From NCBI GenBank assembly GCA_002336085.1, contig DDEH01000096.1, positions 1 to 23,619 of the forward strand: a DNA stretch of 23,619 nt, read 5' to 3'. Below, piece after piece: positions 1-7,469 of this stretch (position 1 is its first letter; every line of letters begins with the position of its first letter). Made by a program: the position numbers and the translations under genes. Source of the DNA: Flavobacteriales bacterium UBA1959. GTDB lineage: Bacteria; Bacteroidota; Bacteroidia; Flavobacteriales_D; Sanyastnellaceae. The notes under the pieces were generated by a model. It did not search any database. It had not been told where the DNA came from and saw nothing but the letters and a program-made list of their open reading frames with translations.

Positions 1-63
1 CGTCAGTGTCAAAAAAGGCATCACTCGTTTGAGCTCTTTTCGCCTTCGAATTGATTTCGTCAT
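1..63 (-). CDS. Possible N-terminus of a gene downstream of rfbC (partial, unresolved)
   Basis: On the minus strand an ATG at 63-61 opens a frame that runs off the window. It has 21 visible codons: a very basic start (TKSIRRRKELKR) followed by a hydrophobic turn (VMPFLTLT), which would suit the start of a secreted or membrane protein. A perfect TAnnTTTG box lies only 4 bases upstream, and an in-frame TAG precedes the ATG directly. Its position after rfbC on the same strand fits a continuing polysaccharide locus. An open frame this short can occur by chance, and a plus-strand frame competes for the same bases. Confidence 0.3.
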   Translation of the reverse strand, partial: MTKSIRRRKELKRVMPFLTLT

Positions 64-67
64 TTGG

Positions 68-75
68 CAAATCTA
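68..75 (-). promoter_or_regulatory. Candidate Bacteroidota -7 box TAGATTTG
   Basis: Read on the minus strand this is TAGATTTG, a perfect match to the Bacteroidota -7 consensus TAnnTTTG. It ends 4 bases before the ATG at 63. No well-spaced -33 TTG is evident; the nearest good TTG is about 24 bases upstream. Its value depends on the short partial ORF being real. Confidence 0.3.
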
Positions 76-204
76 TCCCCAAGGCCTTAATATTGAATCC
101 AAGCAATGATGAAAAACCTGAATTGTTGTAAACAACTTTCTTTGCTGCTGTTGATGGGGCAACGAACCCTTGTCTGCAGCATTTGAATAGCGCAATTGAG
201 TCGC

Positions 205-771
205 TCAGAATGGCCAATCGATGGCACTGAGCAATGGCGCTACTGCATCTTTCGAGGATAAAAGTGGTTCTCCAGAAGGAGGACCACTTTTTGCGGCATT
301 CCAATCAATGCCCACCATGGGATCATCCCAACGGATGCTTCCCTCAAATTCAGGACTGTAAAACGCAGTGCATCTGTATTCGACCACAGAATCATCTTCC
401 AGGGCCAGAAATCCGTGGGCGAAGCCTGCAGGGATCCAGAGTTGACACCCATTTGTGCTCGACAATTCGCAACCATACCATTGCCCGCGGGTCGAGGAGT
501 TTTCTCGGACATCCACTACTACGTCGTAAATCCGCCCAGAGACGACGCGAACCAGTTTGCCTTGAGCGTGAGGTTTGCGCTGAAAATGCAAGCCCCGCAA
601 CACACCAGCCTTTGATACGGATAGATTTTCCTGAACAAACCGAAGCGATTCGCCCTTTTCGTCCAAAATCATGCCCTCTCTCCAAGTCTCCCAAAAGACA
701 CCACGGTCATCGGTAAATTGCCGCGGTGTGAGCTTAATGAGGCCCTCCAAATTTAGCTTTTCTACCTCCAT
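205..771 (-). CDS. rfbC: dTDP-4-dehydrorhamnose 3,5-epimerase (RmlC/RfbC)
   Basis: This 188-residue protein has the normal RmlC length. RmlC epimerises C3 and C5 of dTDP-4-keto-6-deoxyglucose on the way to dTDP-L-rhamnose, a cytoplasmic sugar donor for surface polysaccharide. Family hallmarks are all visible: RG-FWETW near residues 23-30, VLRGLHFQ with the catalytic His at 62, KLVRVVSG with Lys72, IPAGFAHGFLAL around 113-124, the Tyr at 138 in FYSPE, and RWDDP near 147-151. Its ATG overlaps the stop of the upstream Wza-like gene by one base (TGATG), so the two are probably translationally coupled. I see no sign of damage. The 3' part of the gene contains a strong hairpin, listed separately. 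Confidence 0.95.
   Translation of the reverse strand: MEVEKLNLEGLIKLTPRQFTDDRGVFWETWREGMILDEKGESLRFVQENLSVSKAGVLRGLHFQRKPHAQGKLVRVVSGRIYDVVVDVRENSSTRGQWYGCELSSTNGCQLWIPAGFAHGFLALEDDSVVEYRCTAFYSPEFEGSIRWDDPMVGIDWNAAKSGPPSGEPLLSSKDAVAPLLSAIDWPF
260..291. repeat. Strong inverted repeat inside rfbC (14-bp stem, 4-nt loop)
   Basis: On the plus strand AAAAGTGGTTCTCC (260-273) faces GGAGGACCACTTTT (278-291) across the loop AGAA. All 14 positions pair, one of them as T-G. The hairpin lies in codons for the stretch GPPSGEPLLSS of RfbC. It has the GC-rich core with A/T flanks of an intrinsic terminator and is followed by T residues on both strands (TTTTTG on plus, TTTTAT on minus). Confidence 0.7.
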
Positions 772-1583
772 CAGTTTGGATTGATCACGAAAGCATACAA
801 TACCGTTAACGTGGAAATCAAACTCGTTATTGGTGTTATGCTTTCCGTCGCTTCACGCACCAATTGGGGCATCGGTTCCACATAAATTATGTCATATGCC
901 TGCACAACCATATTGGCATCGTCCAGACCTTCGACGACCGACAAGTCCATTTTATAAACGTCGCGGCCAGTCGGTGTTCTTCGAATCAATTTGACTTTCG
1001 AGGCATTTCCACGACGTGCGATGCCTCCTGTCATGGCTAGAACCTCGAGCAATGTTGTATTCATATTTTGCAACGGCACCACCGTTGCCTGGCCCGCTTC
1101 TCCTGGAAATACAAATACGCGGTTATTGGTCACCCTGATAATCACATATGGATCATTGTAATAACTCGTATATGCGTCTTCCAATAGCCTCTCAGCCTCC
1201 TCAATAGTAAGGCCCTCCAATCGGATTTCCCCCAATTCAGGAAGTTCCACCAAACCATCTGGCTTCACGAGGTAAGTCAAGCCTCCTTGCTGCCCCATAT
1301 TCATCAAGAGCTGCTGATTTTGTGCGCCACCACCGACTTGGGTGTTAATTGTACCCGCCGTCCGTTGATTTAAACGCTCACCGTTGTTGCTGAACAACTG
1401 AAATGAAAGCATATCATTGGGAGCGATGCGGTAACCCGGAGTTTCTTTTTGATCAAGCTCATCGATGCTTGAGAATTCATAGCCTTCACCCGTGCGAAAC
1501 AAAATGTCTTTGTTGATTGTGCAGCCACTCAAGAGGATAACAACACAAGCAAAAATCGAGTTAAAAAACTGATTGGCTTTCAT
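771..1583 (-). CDS. Wza-like polysaccharide export lipoprotein
   Basis: This 270-residue protein begins with a lipoprotein signal peptide (basic start, hydrophobic stretch 9-19, lipobox LLSGC with Cys21). It then shows the polysaccharide-export domain: YRIAPNDMLSFQLF near 51-64, YLVKPDGLVELPELGEIRLEGLT near 104-126, and a following SLBB-type segment ending in YDIIYVEPMP. The C-terminus is a hydrophobic helix (about 250-267), as is usual for short Bacteroidota Wza homologues that pair with a Wzc kinase. The expected role is the outer-membrane/periplasmic channel for capsule or exopolysaccharide. No wzc or polymerase gene is in view, so the rest of the locus should lie left of the window. The start at 1583 is the only ATG giving an intact signal peptide. 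It overlaps rfbC by one base. Confidence 0.9.
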   Translation of the reverse strand: MKANQFFNSIFACVVILLSGCTINKDILFRTGEGYEFSSIDELDQKETPGYRIAPNDMLSFQLFSNNGERLNQRTAGTINTQVGGGAQNQQLLMNMGQQGGLTYLVKPDGLVELPELGEIRLEGLTIEEAERLLEDAYTSYYNDPYVIIRVTNNRVFVFPGEAGQATVVPLQNMNTTLLEVLAMTGGIARRGNASKVKLIRRTPTGRDVYKMDLSVVEGLDDANMVVQAYDIIYVEPMPQLVREATESITPITSLISTLTVLYAFVINPN

Positions 1584-1603
1584 GGATGAAGTGAAATTTG
1601 ACG

Positions 1604-1610
1604 CAAATTA
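1604..1610 (-). promoter_or_regulatory. Weak candidate promoter for the wza-rfbC operon
   Basis: Read on the minus strand this is TAATTTG, one base shorter than the TAnnTTTG consensus, about 20 bases upstream of the wza start. A TTG about 22 bases further upstream could serve as the -33 element. The match is imperfect, so this is only a candidate. Confidence 0.25.
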
Positions 1611-1641
1611 CCAATGGAATCCACACGACCCACAACATGGG

Positions 1642-1649
1642 TATCTTTG
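1642..1649 (+). promoter_or_regulatory. Bacteroidota -7 box TATCTTTG in front of the GNAT gene
   Basis: TATCTTTG matches TAnnTTTG perfectly and ends 4 bases before the ATG at 1654. Transcription would start at or within a few bases of that codon, implying a leaderless or nearly leaderless message. No correctly spaced TTG (-33) is obvious. The box argues against the upstream in-frame ATG at 1573 as the translation start. Confidence 0.5.
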
Positions 1650-1653
1650 CGTC

Positions 1654-2172
1654 ATGTTGGAGAATGAAACCCACCGGCTACGAGCCGTCGAACCGACGGA
1701 TGCCGAGCTACTTTATCGCATAGAAAACAAATCTGACGAGTGGTGGCTAGGATCAAATTTAGCTCCGTTCAGCCGAGCAACTTTGGAGCATTACGCAACC
1801 GGGAAGCATGACTTATGGAGCGATTTGCAGTTGCGCATGATGATCGAAGACAAACGAAATTCGAGCACTTGCATCGGCGCGATCGATCTCTACCAATTGG
1901 ATCCGCGAAACCGAAGAGCCGGGGTAGGAATCGCAATTGATGCCGAGGAGCGGCGCAATGGACATGCCCTTGCTGCCTTGAAAATGTTGTCTGATTATTC
2001 CTTTGGACACCTCGGACTTCATCAGTTGTGGGCGGAAGTTCCCCGAGGAAATGGAGAAAGTCTGGAGCTATTTAAGCGGGCGGGCTTTGAACAAAAAGGC
2101 ACAATGAACGATTGGATTTGGCATGGTGACGCATGGCACGATGCCTTTTGGATGCAAAAAATTGTTTCGTAA
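1654..2172 (+). CDS. GNAT-family N-acetyltransferase (RimJ/RimL-like)
   Basis: From the ATG at 1654 this is a 172-residue protein that starts directly with the family pattern (HRLRAVEPTDAELLY, as in RimJ/RimL/SpeG-type enzymes). It carries GAIDLYQLDPRNRRAGVGIAI in the middle and the acetyl-CoA loop ERRNGHA around 99-105, then ends with a typical SLELFKRAGFEQKG segment. It transfers acetyl from acetyl-CoA to an amine, but the acceptor cannot be read from sequence. The frame extends upstream to 1573. That extension is not family-like and overlaps the wza start, and a -7 box lies just before 1654, so I chose 1654. The stop overlaps the mltG ATG by one base (TAATG). Confidence 0.85.
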   Translation: MLENETHRLRAVEPTDAELLYRIENKSDEWWLGSNLAPFSRATLEHYATGKHDLWSDLQLRMMIEDKRNSSTCIGAIDLYQLDPRNRRAGVGIAIDAEERRNGHALAALKMLSDYSFGHLGLHQLWAEVPRGNGESLELFKRAGFEQKGTMNDWIWHGDAWHDAFWMQKIVS

Positions 2173-3149
2173 TGGCGCTTAAAAAGTGGGTGCGACTGGT
2201 CTTCGCCACGGGAGGTATCGTTGTGGCGGGACTTTCTGCGTCGTATGCTTGGTTTTACTACAAAATGTGGAACAAGCCCGTGGGCAATGAATCGGGCTGG
2301 TGCATTGAAATCACACCAGATGAGGCGCGAAGCGACACGTGGATGGATGACTATACGGAAATTGCCAATATCATTCAATGGAGACGCTGGAGCGCTTACG
2401 CCGGCAGATACTGCGAAGATGGCATCGCATCCGCCCATCAAATTGCCCGAAGAATTGCCACAGGACAACGAGAGGAAGTGGCGGTAACTGTGCCTGCGAA
2501 ACGCAGTATTGAGGAGCTAGCAGCCGCTATTGCTCCTAAGTTGCATGCGGATAGCGCAAGCATTGTCCAAATGTTACGTCCCGATACTATTCAATGGCGC
2601 ATCATTCCAAACACTTACAACATGTATTGGGAATCCGATGCCGCTGAGCTCAAGGAAAGGTTGCTGGCGGAGAGTAGAAAGTGGTGGAATCGAAAAAGAA
2701 TAGAAAGGGCATGGGAACTTGGACTTAGTCAAAAAGAGGTGGTAACCCTTGCCTCTATTGTTCAAGAGGAGACGGCAAACAAATCAGAAGCAAAGACCGT
2801 AGCAGGACTTTATTTGAATCGATTGAACCGAGGCATGTTGCTTCAAGCCGATCCCACGCTCAAGTTTGCCCTTGGCGATTGGTCCATTCAGCGCTTGTTG
2901 GACAAAGACAAAAAGATCACATCTGCATACAATACGTACCGCAACCCGGGGCTGCCTCCAGGTCCTATTCGCATTCCTGACACGTACTACATCGACGCAG
3001 TACTTTTCGCGGAATCGCACAATTACCTCTACATGTGTGCGAAACCGGATGGTTCAGGAACGCATGCATTTGCTCGACGTTACAGCCAACATCTGAAAAA
3101 TGCTCGGGCGTGGCAGAACATGTTGAACCGTGAACGGATTTATCGTTAA
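2172..3149 (+). CDS. mltG: Endolytic transglycosylase MltG (YceG family)
   Basis: This 325-residue protein is about the usual MltG length. MltG cuts nascent glycan strands at the inner membrane and is thought to set peptidoglycan chain length. There is one N-terminal membrane helix (about 7-30), a LysM-like region near 100-150, and the catalytic domain with the hallmark LASIVQEETANKSEAKTVAG (193-212), which holds the active-site glutamate. ADPTLKFALG (226-235) and YNTYRNPGLPPGPI follow. A longer frame starts at 2133 inside the GNAT gene. I chose the ATG at 2172 because it shares a base with the GNAT stop and puts the charged start MALKKWVR before the membrane helix. It is probably expressed with the GNAT gene. 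Confidence 0.93.
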   Translation: MALKKWVRLVFATGGIVVAGLSASYAWFYYKMWNKPVGNESGWCIEITPDEARSDTWMDDYTEIANIIQWRRWSAYAGRYCEDGIASAHQIARRIATGQREEVAVTVPAKRSIEELAAAIAPKLHADSASIVQMLRPDTIQWRIIPNTYNMYWESDAAELKERLLAESRKWWNRKRIERAWELGLSQKEVVTLASIVQEETANKSEAKTVAGLYLNRLNRGMLLQADPTLKFALGDWSIQRLLDKDKKITSAYNTYRNPGLPPGPIRIPDTYYIDAVLFAESHNYLYMCAKPDGSGTHAFARRYSQHLKNARAWQNMLNRERIYR

Positions 3150-3152
3150 GAT

Positions 3153-3177
3153 GTCCTTTCCATTAAAAGTCCTTTCC
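3153..3177 (+). repeat. 9-bp direct repeat GTCCTTTCC before the DUF5916 gene
   Basis: GTCCTTTCC occurs at 3153-3161 and again at 3169-3177, 16 bases apart start to start, in the 39-base gap between mltG and the DUF5916 gene. The second copy ends 11 bases before the ATG at 3189. No -7 box is visible nearby. It could be a protein or RNA binding site, or chance. Confidence 0.4.
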
Positions 3178-3188
3178 GCCCAATTTCC

Positions 3189-5567
3189 ATGCGCACTTTC
3201 CGCCTATTTACCATAATTACTTGCGCTGCCTTCAGCGTTATTTATTCAAAAAACGGAGACGCCCAAGGCGTTCAATCCGTCCGAAAATTGGCCAGCGCAG
3301 TGCGTATTGTCGGTGCCATTCAAATCGACGGAAACCTAAACGATCAAGGCTGGAACAACCTGGTCGTAGCGCGTGATTTTCAGGAGCTTTCTCCACGGCC
3401 AGGGAGCCTTCCTCAATTCGATACAGAAGTTCGTTTTGGCTACGATGACGCAGCGCTTTACATCGGTGCCCGCATGTGGGACGATGCCCCCGACTCAATT
3501 TTGCATCAACTTAGTGAACGCGACCGCTTGGCCAATACAGATGAATTTGGAATCTGGTTTAGTACGTTTGATGATGGCCTGAATGCGGTGAGATTTGCGA
3601 CAACGCCAGACGGTGTGCAAGTTGACGAGCAATTGTCACCGGACAACAATGACCAATCTTGGGATGCAGTTTGGGATGTGGCATGTTCCATCGATTCATC
3701 CGGTTGGATTGCTGAATTTAGGATCCCTTGGATGGCATTTCGTTTCCCTGAACAAAAAGAACAAGCCTGGGGCATGAACATGTACCGAACCCTCAGAAGG
3801 CAGCGGGAAGAAAGTGTTTGGAACCCCATGGATCCGACGCAAAAACTTTTGAATCAAGGCGGCCTGATCCAAGGAATCTCCGAAATCGATCCTCCCCTTC
3901 GACTCAGCTTGTTTCCATATTTAAGTGCCTATGGCATCACTTCAGATGGTGAAACTGCCTCTACCTACAATGGCGGTATGGATATGAAGGTCGGCATTGG
4001 CAATGCTTTTACACTGGATATGACTTTGATTCCGGATTTTGGACAAGTAGTCACGGATGCTTTGGTACTTAACCTCTCTCCGTTTGAATTGCGCTTTGAT
4101 GAGAATCGGCAATTTTTTAAGGAAGGCACTGAATTATTCAACAAAACTGGAACATTCTATTCTCGCCGCATGGGTGAGGAAGGACGGCTGCTCAACGCCA
4201 CGAAAATATCTGGACGCACCCGCGGCGGCACTGGTCTTGGACTGCTTCAGTCTGTAGCCACTGCAGAGGCAGACACCAGCTTGGTTTCCTACACTGTAGC
4301 CGTAGTGGACCAAAACCTGCCCAACAATGGTTACGCAACCACTTCAGGGACAATGGTCGTCCGGGAAGGCGATGGCTATGACGCATGGGTCCAAGCGGCG
4401 GAATTTGAACTCCGAAACCACGACAATTCATGGGGATTAGCAGGCAACGCAGCCTTGAATAAAAAATTCAATGCAGCACCTGGAGACGATGATGAAGGGC
4501 ATTCATACGGCATTGGAGTGCAAAAAATTTCTGGAAACTTCACCTTTGACGCCGGCCATTATTTGGAATCGGAGTCATATGACCCCAATGATTTAGGGTT
4601 CTTAACGGCTCCAAACGAGATCTCATCGTATGTGACATTTAATTACCGTACCTACGAACCCCGGGGTCGATTCAATCGACTACGTGCGTTCGTATCGCTC
4701 AATCACGATCAAATTGAGACTCCACGAACATTTAACAAATGGAACGTCGAACTTGGCGGAAGAGCTACAACCCGGGATTTCAATTCGTGGAATCTCAACC
4801 TCGAAATACAGCCCATCGAAGGCAATGATGTTTTCTCTTCACGAATCGATGGATTGACTTGGAAAGAACCTGGATGGTACGCAATTGAGAGCTGGTTCAG
4901 CAGTGATTACCGCAAAATATTAGCCCTGGACCTTGGAAGTTCCCACGGCAGCGGGAACGCCTACCGCGATTGGAACGAGAGAACATTGCGCTTAGCCCCT
5001 CGCCTGCGCATTAGTGATAAAGCCATGCTCACCTATGTTTGGAAAATCATTGAGCGCAAAAATGAACGCGGATGGCTCATGGTGGACTCGTTGGGCGGAA
5101 GCGCACTGGAAAGTGTTTGGGGAAGCCGAAACAATGTGGAACGAACTCAAGTGCTCAACTTCACCTACATTTTCAGCAATCGAATGAGCTTGAGCACACG
5201 CATTCGACACAGCTGGAGTCAGGTCCGCTACAACCATTTTTATACCCTACCGGGCTCCGGTGTGCTTGAACGAATACCGACCGATGCCACTCCCCAAATT
5301 CTCCAAAACGGGATGCATGATGTGAATTACAATGCTTGGAGCATTGACATGGTGTACCGCTGGATCTTTGCTCCAGGATCTGAAATCAATGTCGTCTGGA
5401 AGAACCAGTTGCTACAGGATGACGTGGGACTTCCACTGCCTGAAACCTACGGGCAAAACTTTGAAAGAATGATTGAATCAGGATTCTACAATAGCCTGTC
5501 TATCAGACTTATAATGTTTCTTGATTACAGCAGATTCCAACAAGGACTCCAAGGCTTTCAAGAATAA
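3189..5567 (+). CDS. CBM9-like/DUF5916 outer-membrane-type protein
   Basis: This 792-residue secreted protein has a signal peptide at about 1-25 (ending GDAQ). Residues of about 38-230 resemble the family 9 carbohydrate-binding-like domain: IDGNLNDQGWNN, then FGYDDAALYIGARMWD, DEFGIWFSTFDDG, and SGWIAEFRIPWMAFRFP. The remaining 560 residues are rich in alternating aromatic/polar strands, typical of the DUF5916 C-terminal region and compatible with an outer-membrane beta-barrel. DLGFL-APNEI and the ending IRLIMFLDYSRFQ also fit this family. The substrate is unknown; despite the fold, sugar binding is not shown. It lies 39 bases after mltG without an obvious promoter or terminator between, so co-transcription is likely. 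Confidence 0.85.
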   Translation: MRTFRLFTIITCAAFSVIYSKNGDAQGVQSVRKLASAVRIVGAIQIDGNLNDQGWNNLVVARDFQELSPRPGSLPQFDTEVRFGYDDAALYIGARMWDDAPDSILHQLSERDRLANTDEFGIWFSTFDDGLNAVRFATTPDGVQVDEQLSPDNNDQSWDAVWDVACSIDSSGWIAEFRIPWMAFRFPEQKEQAWGMNMYRTLRRQREESVWNPMDPTQKLLNQGGLIQGISEIDPPLRLSLFPYLSAYGITSDGETASTYNGGMDMKVGIGNAFTLDMTLIPDFGQVVTDALVLNLSPFELRFDENRQFFKEGTELFNKTGTFYSRRMGEEGRLLNATKISGRTRGGTGLGLLQSVATAEADTSLVSYTVAVVDQNLPNNGYATTSGTMVVREGDGYDAWVQAAEFELRNHDNSWGLAGNAALNKKFNAAPGDDDEGHSYGIGVQKISGNFTFDAGHYLESESYDPNDLGFLTAPNEISSYVTFNYRTYEPRGRFNRLRAFVSLNHDQIETPRTFNKWNVELGGRATTRDFNSWNLNLEIQPIEGNDVFSSRIDGLTWKEPGWYAIESWFSSDYRKILALDLGSSHGSGNAYRDWNERTLRLAPRLRISDKAMLTYVWKIIERKNERGWLMVDSLGGSALESVWGSRNNVERTQVLNFTYIFSNRMSLSTRIRHSWSQVRYNHFYTLPGSGVLERIPTDATPQILQNGMHDVNYNAWSIDMVYRWIFAPGSEINVVWKNQLLQDDVGLPLPETYGQNFERMIESGFYNSLSIRLIMFLDYSRFQQGLQGFQE

Positions 5568-5581
5568 ATTCCTCTCGGTAT

Positions 5582-7381
5582 TTAGGGGTGAAATCGCACC
5601 CAACCCATCCACTCCGAACGGTTGCCAACTTCGTCCGTGGCCGTGATCAAAAGCCTTTGATCGCGACCAGTGACATGGCGCTGATCGTCAAGCTCATACC
5701 AAATGCGTTCCCGCTTCGGGTCCCACCGCATCAGAATCCATTCGCCATCCAGCGTGGCCTCAAAATCTGAGACACCAACTCCTTTGTCGATAAGATTGAA
5801 CCGCAATTCATCGATCCGGAGAACACTCAATACGGAGTCCGCCGATTCCTCATAGCGACTGTGCGGTGAAATCGAAGGAGCAACGGAGTCAACATCGAAA
5901 CGATATCGGCCCAAGTGACGCGTTGAAAAAACGAAATCAGAACCTTCACACACCCCGGGATACCAATCTTGACTGCTTCCGGACTCGTCGATCCATCTTA
6001 CAGCTGTTTTGTCCGAGCATAAATCCATCGGCGCACCCCCGACTGCTGAAAGCATTCCAACACGCACCTCTATTGCTTTTGCGACCGGAACGTTCGCGTT
6101 TCCTAGCTGAAATATCCCTTCAGGGCCACGCTCCAAATTCATCTCGAAATCCTCGTAGAATGCATTCGCAGGACAAAAGACTTGAATCCCATCCTCCGAG
6201 CGTATTTCTTGCGTTTTTTCTTGGCTCAACTTCCCATGGCCGAGAGCTACTCCTTCTTCTGAGGATTCACTGGACTTCACTACCACCTGCCACTGCTTTT
6301 TAGTAGAATTGCCATGCACGTCCCACACTTGAACAGACAATGATTCCTCACAGCCCTTTTCAGCCTTGCAGCCAATAACACCTGAAGAAGCAGCAGCGGA
6401 ATACACTGGCAAACGATTTCCCGGCAAACGGTGCATCCGATGCGCTTGCTCGCCCGTCGTGTTCCAGGCGGGATAATATGCATGGGCATTCATGTCCCGA
6501 TTAATGGAGAAGTCCAAAGTATCTAACTCCCAATCAAACACGAGGGTTTGGCCCCAGCGTAATTCTGCTTTGTAGATCCCACAGCGATTGTAAGCAGCGT
6601 CGAGACGATCAAAGGCATCAATGGCAACTCTGAATCCACCTTGTACCATCACCTTCCCTTCATGCTCCAATTTGACGGGACGCTTGCGTCCGTTGATTGC
6701 GCCGTTTTCCTGAGGCAGAAGCCAAATACCCCCCAATTCTGGAGCTGTGCTATCCGCCACATGAAAATTCCAGAAAAGTGGATTAAGGGGCCTCTGAGAA
6801 GCTGTTTCTCGAATCTCAAAATGCAAATGCGGCCCGCCGCTACCGCCCGAATTGCCCGACCACCCGATGGTATCACCCGCCTCGTAAACAAACGATTGAT
6901 GAGGCCATTCGTCCAGTTCAAACTGCTGATTGTTGTATTGCTGAGAACGCGCCCAACTTTCAATGGCCGGTGCAAATCGTTGCAGATGAGCGTAGACAGT
7001 AGTGATCCCCTCAGGGCCACTGAGATACAAAGCTCGCCCGTATCCGAAAGGAGAAACCTTGACGCGGGCAATGGCCCCGTCAGTGGCAGCTAGAACAGGC
7101 ACTCCCTCTTGGCCTTGGGTCTTAAAATCAAGCCCCGTATGAAAATGATCCGCGCGCAATTCGCCAAAATTACCTGCCAGAATGAGCGGAATGTCCATGG
7201 GAGCGATCACGCCAACGCGGGAACCCGCCCACGATGTGTCCAGCAATGAATCTCCAGAATGCATCAACGACTGCTCCGTAACGGCCGATTGAGCCTCAAT
7301 CGGCGCGCCAATTACATTCATCGAAAAACACACAATAAACACCAAGACTGTTGCGTCTCGTATAACTGGATTGTTTAACAT
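5582..7381 (-). CDS. Secreted M23-family metallopeptidase (LytM-like)
   Basis: From the ATG at 7381 this is a 599-residue protein with a signal peptide in the first 30 residues. The M23 domain lies at about 65-200 with all metal-site motifs: FHTGLDF (His81, Asp85), VYAHL (His132) and GPHLHFEI (His185, His187). Such enzymes cleave peptide cross-links in peptidoglycan; with these residues intact it should be active rather than a LytM regulator. The long C-terminal part (about 210-599) reads as beta-rich, Ig-like modules (WDVHGNSTKKQW, ATDEVGNRSEW) of unknown role. The frame extends to a TTG at 7393, but that codon is part of the TAGTTTTG box, so the ATG is preferred. It is convergent with the DUF5916 gene, with 14 bases between the stops and no visible terminator. 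Confidence 0.9.
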   Translation of the reverse strand: MLNNPVIRDATVLVFIVCFSMNVIGAPIEAQSAVTEQSLMHSGDSLLDTSWAGSRVGVIAPMDIPLILAGNFGELRADHFHTGLDFKTQGQEGVPVLAATDGAIARVKVSPFGYGRALYLSGPEGITTVYAHLQRFAPAIESWARSQQYNNQQFELDEWPHQSFVYEAGDTIGWSGNSGGSGGPHLHFEIRETASQRPLNPLFWNFHVADSTAPELGGIWLLPQENGAINGRKRPVKLEHEGKVMVQGGFRVAIDAFDRLDAAYNRCGIYKAELRWGQTLVFDWELDTLDFSINRDMNAHAYYPAWNTTGEQAHRMHRLPGNRLPVYSAAASSGVIGCKAEKGCEESLSVQVWDVHGNSTKKQWQVVVKSSESSEEGVALGHGKLSQEKTQEIRSEDGIQVFCPANAFYEDFEMNLERGPEGIFQLGNANVPVAKAIEVRVGMLSAVGGAPMDLCSDKTAVRWIDESGSSQDWYPGVCEGSDFVFSTRHLGRYRFDVDSVAPSISPHSRYEESADSVLSVLRIDELRFNLIDKGVGVSDFEATLDGEWILMRWDPKRERIWYELDDQRHVTGRDQRLLITATDEVGNRSEWMGWVRFHP

Positions 7382-7390
7382 TTGGGAAGG

Positions 7391-7398
7391 CAAAACTA
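7391..7398 (-). promoter_or_regulatory. Bacteroidota -7 box TAGTTTTG for the M23 peptidase gene
   Basis: Read on the minus strand this is TAGTTTTG, a perfect TAnnTTTG match ending 9 bases before the ATG at 7381. A -33 TTG with normal spacing is not evident. It lies in the 88-base divergent gap with the coiled-coil/zapA operon. Confidence 0.5.
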
Positions 7399-7445
7399 AG
7401 CCAGGATGATAACGGGATGGACTATGAATTCGTGTGCAATTTCAT

Positions 7446-7453
7446 TAAGTTTG
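7446..7453 (+). promoter_or_regulatory. Bacteroidota -7 box TAAGTTTG for the zapA-rny operon
   Basis: TAAGTTTG matches TAnnTTTG perfectly and ends 16 bases before the ATG at 7470. It lies in the divergent gap, back to back with the peptidase box about 50 bases away. No clear -33 TTG is seen at the usual distance. Confidence 0.5.
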
Positions 7454-7469
7454 TACAGAACCCTACATA

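Larger units (their letters stand above)
1..109 (+). other. Possible 3' end of a gene cut by the left edge (unresolved)
   Basis: A plus-strand frame is open from the window edge (first full codon at base 2) to a TGA at 107-109. It reads as about 35 residues ending NIESKQ, with reasonable codon use. If real, it would be the tail of a gene convergent with rfbC. Two rival readings exist on the minus strand: a start at 63, and a longer frame that stays open from within rfbC to the edge but has no ATG or GTG start. The stretch is too short to choose between them, and I recognise no family. This stretch and the following 110-204 contain nothing else that I can support. Confidence 0.25.

Noticed and set aside
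1573..1653. N-terminal extension of the GNAT gene starting at ATG 1573
   Set aside because: It overlaps the divergent wza start, lies upstream of a perfect -7 box at 1642-1649, and its residues do not look like a GNAT N-terminus, which begins at 1654.
2133..2171. Longer MltG start inside the GNAT gene
   Set aside because: The ATG at 2172 shares a base with the GNAT stop and gives a proper charged start before the membrane helix; the upstream codons read the GNAT gene in another frame.
6641..7093. 150-codon open frame opposite the M23 peptidase, and similar antisense frames elsewhere
   Set aside because: They lie fully inside well-supported genes, have no family-like sequence and no promoter or coupling; they are shadows.
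7382..7393. TTG start for the M23 peptidase at 7393
   Set aside because: The TTG is part of the TAGTTTTG promoter box, and the ATG four codons later leads straight into a good signal peptide.
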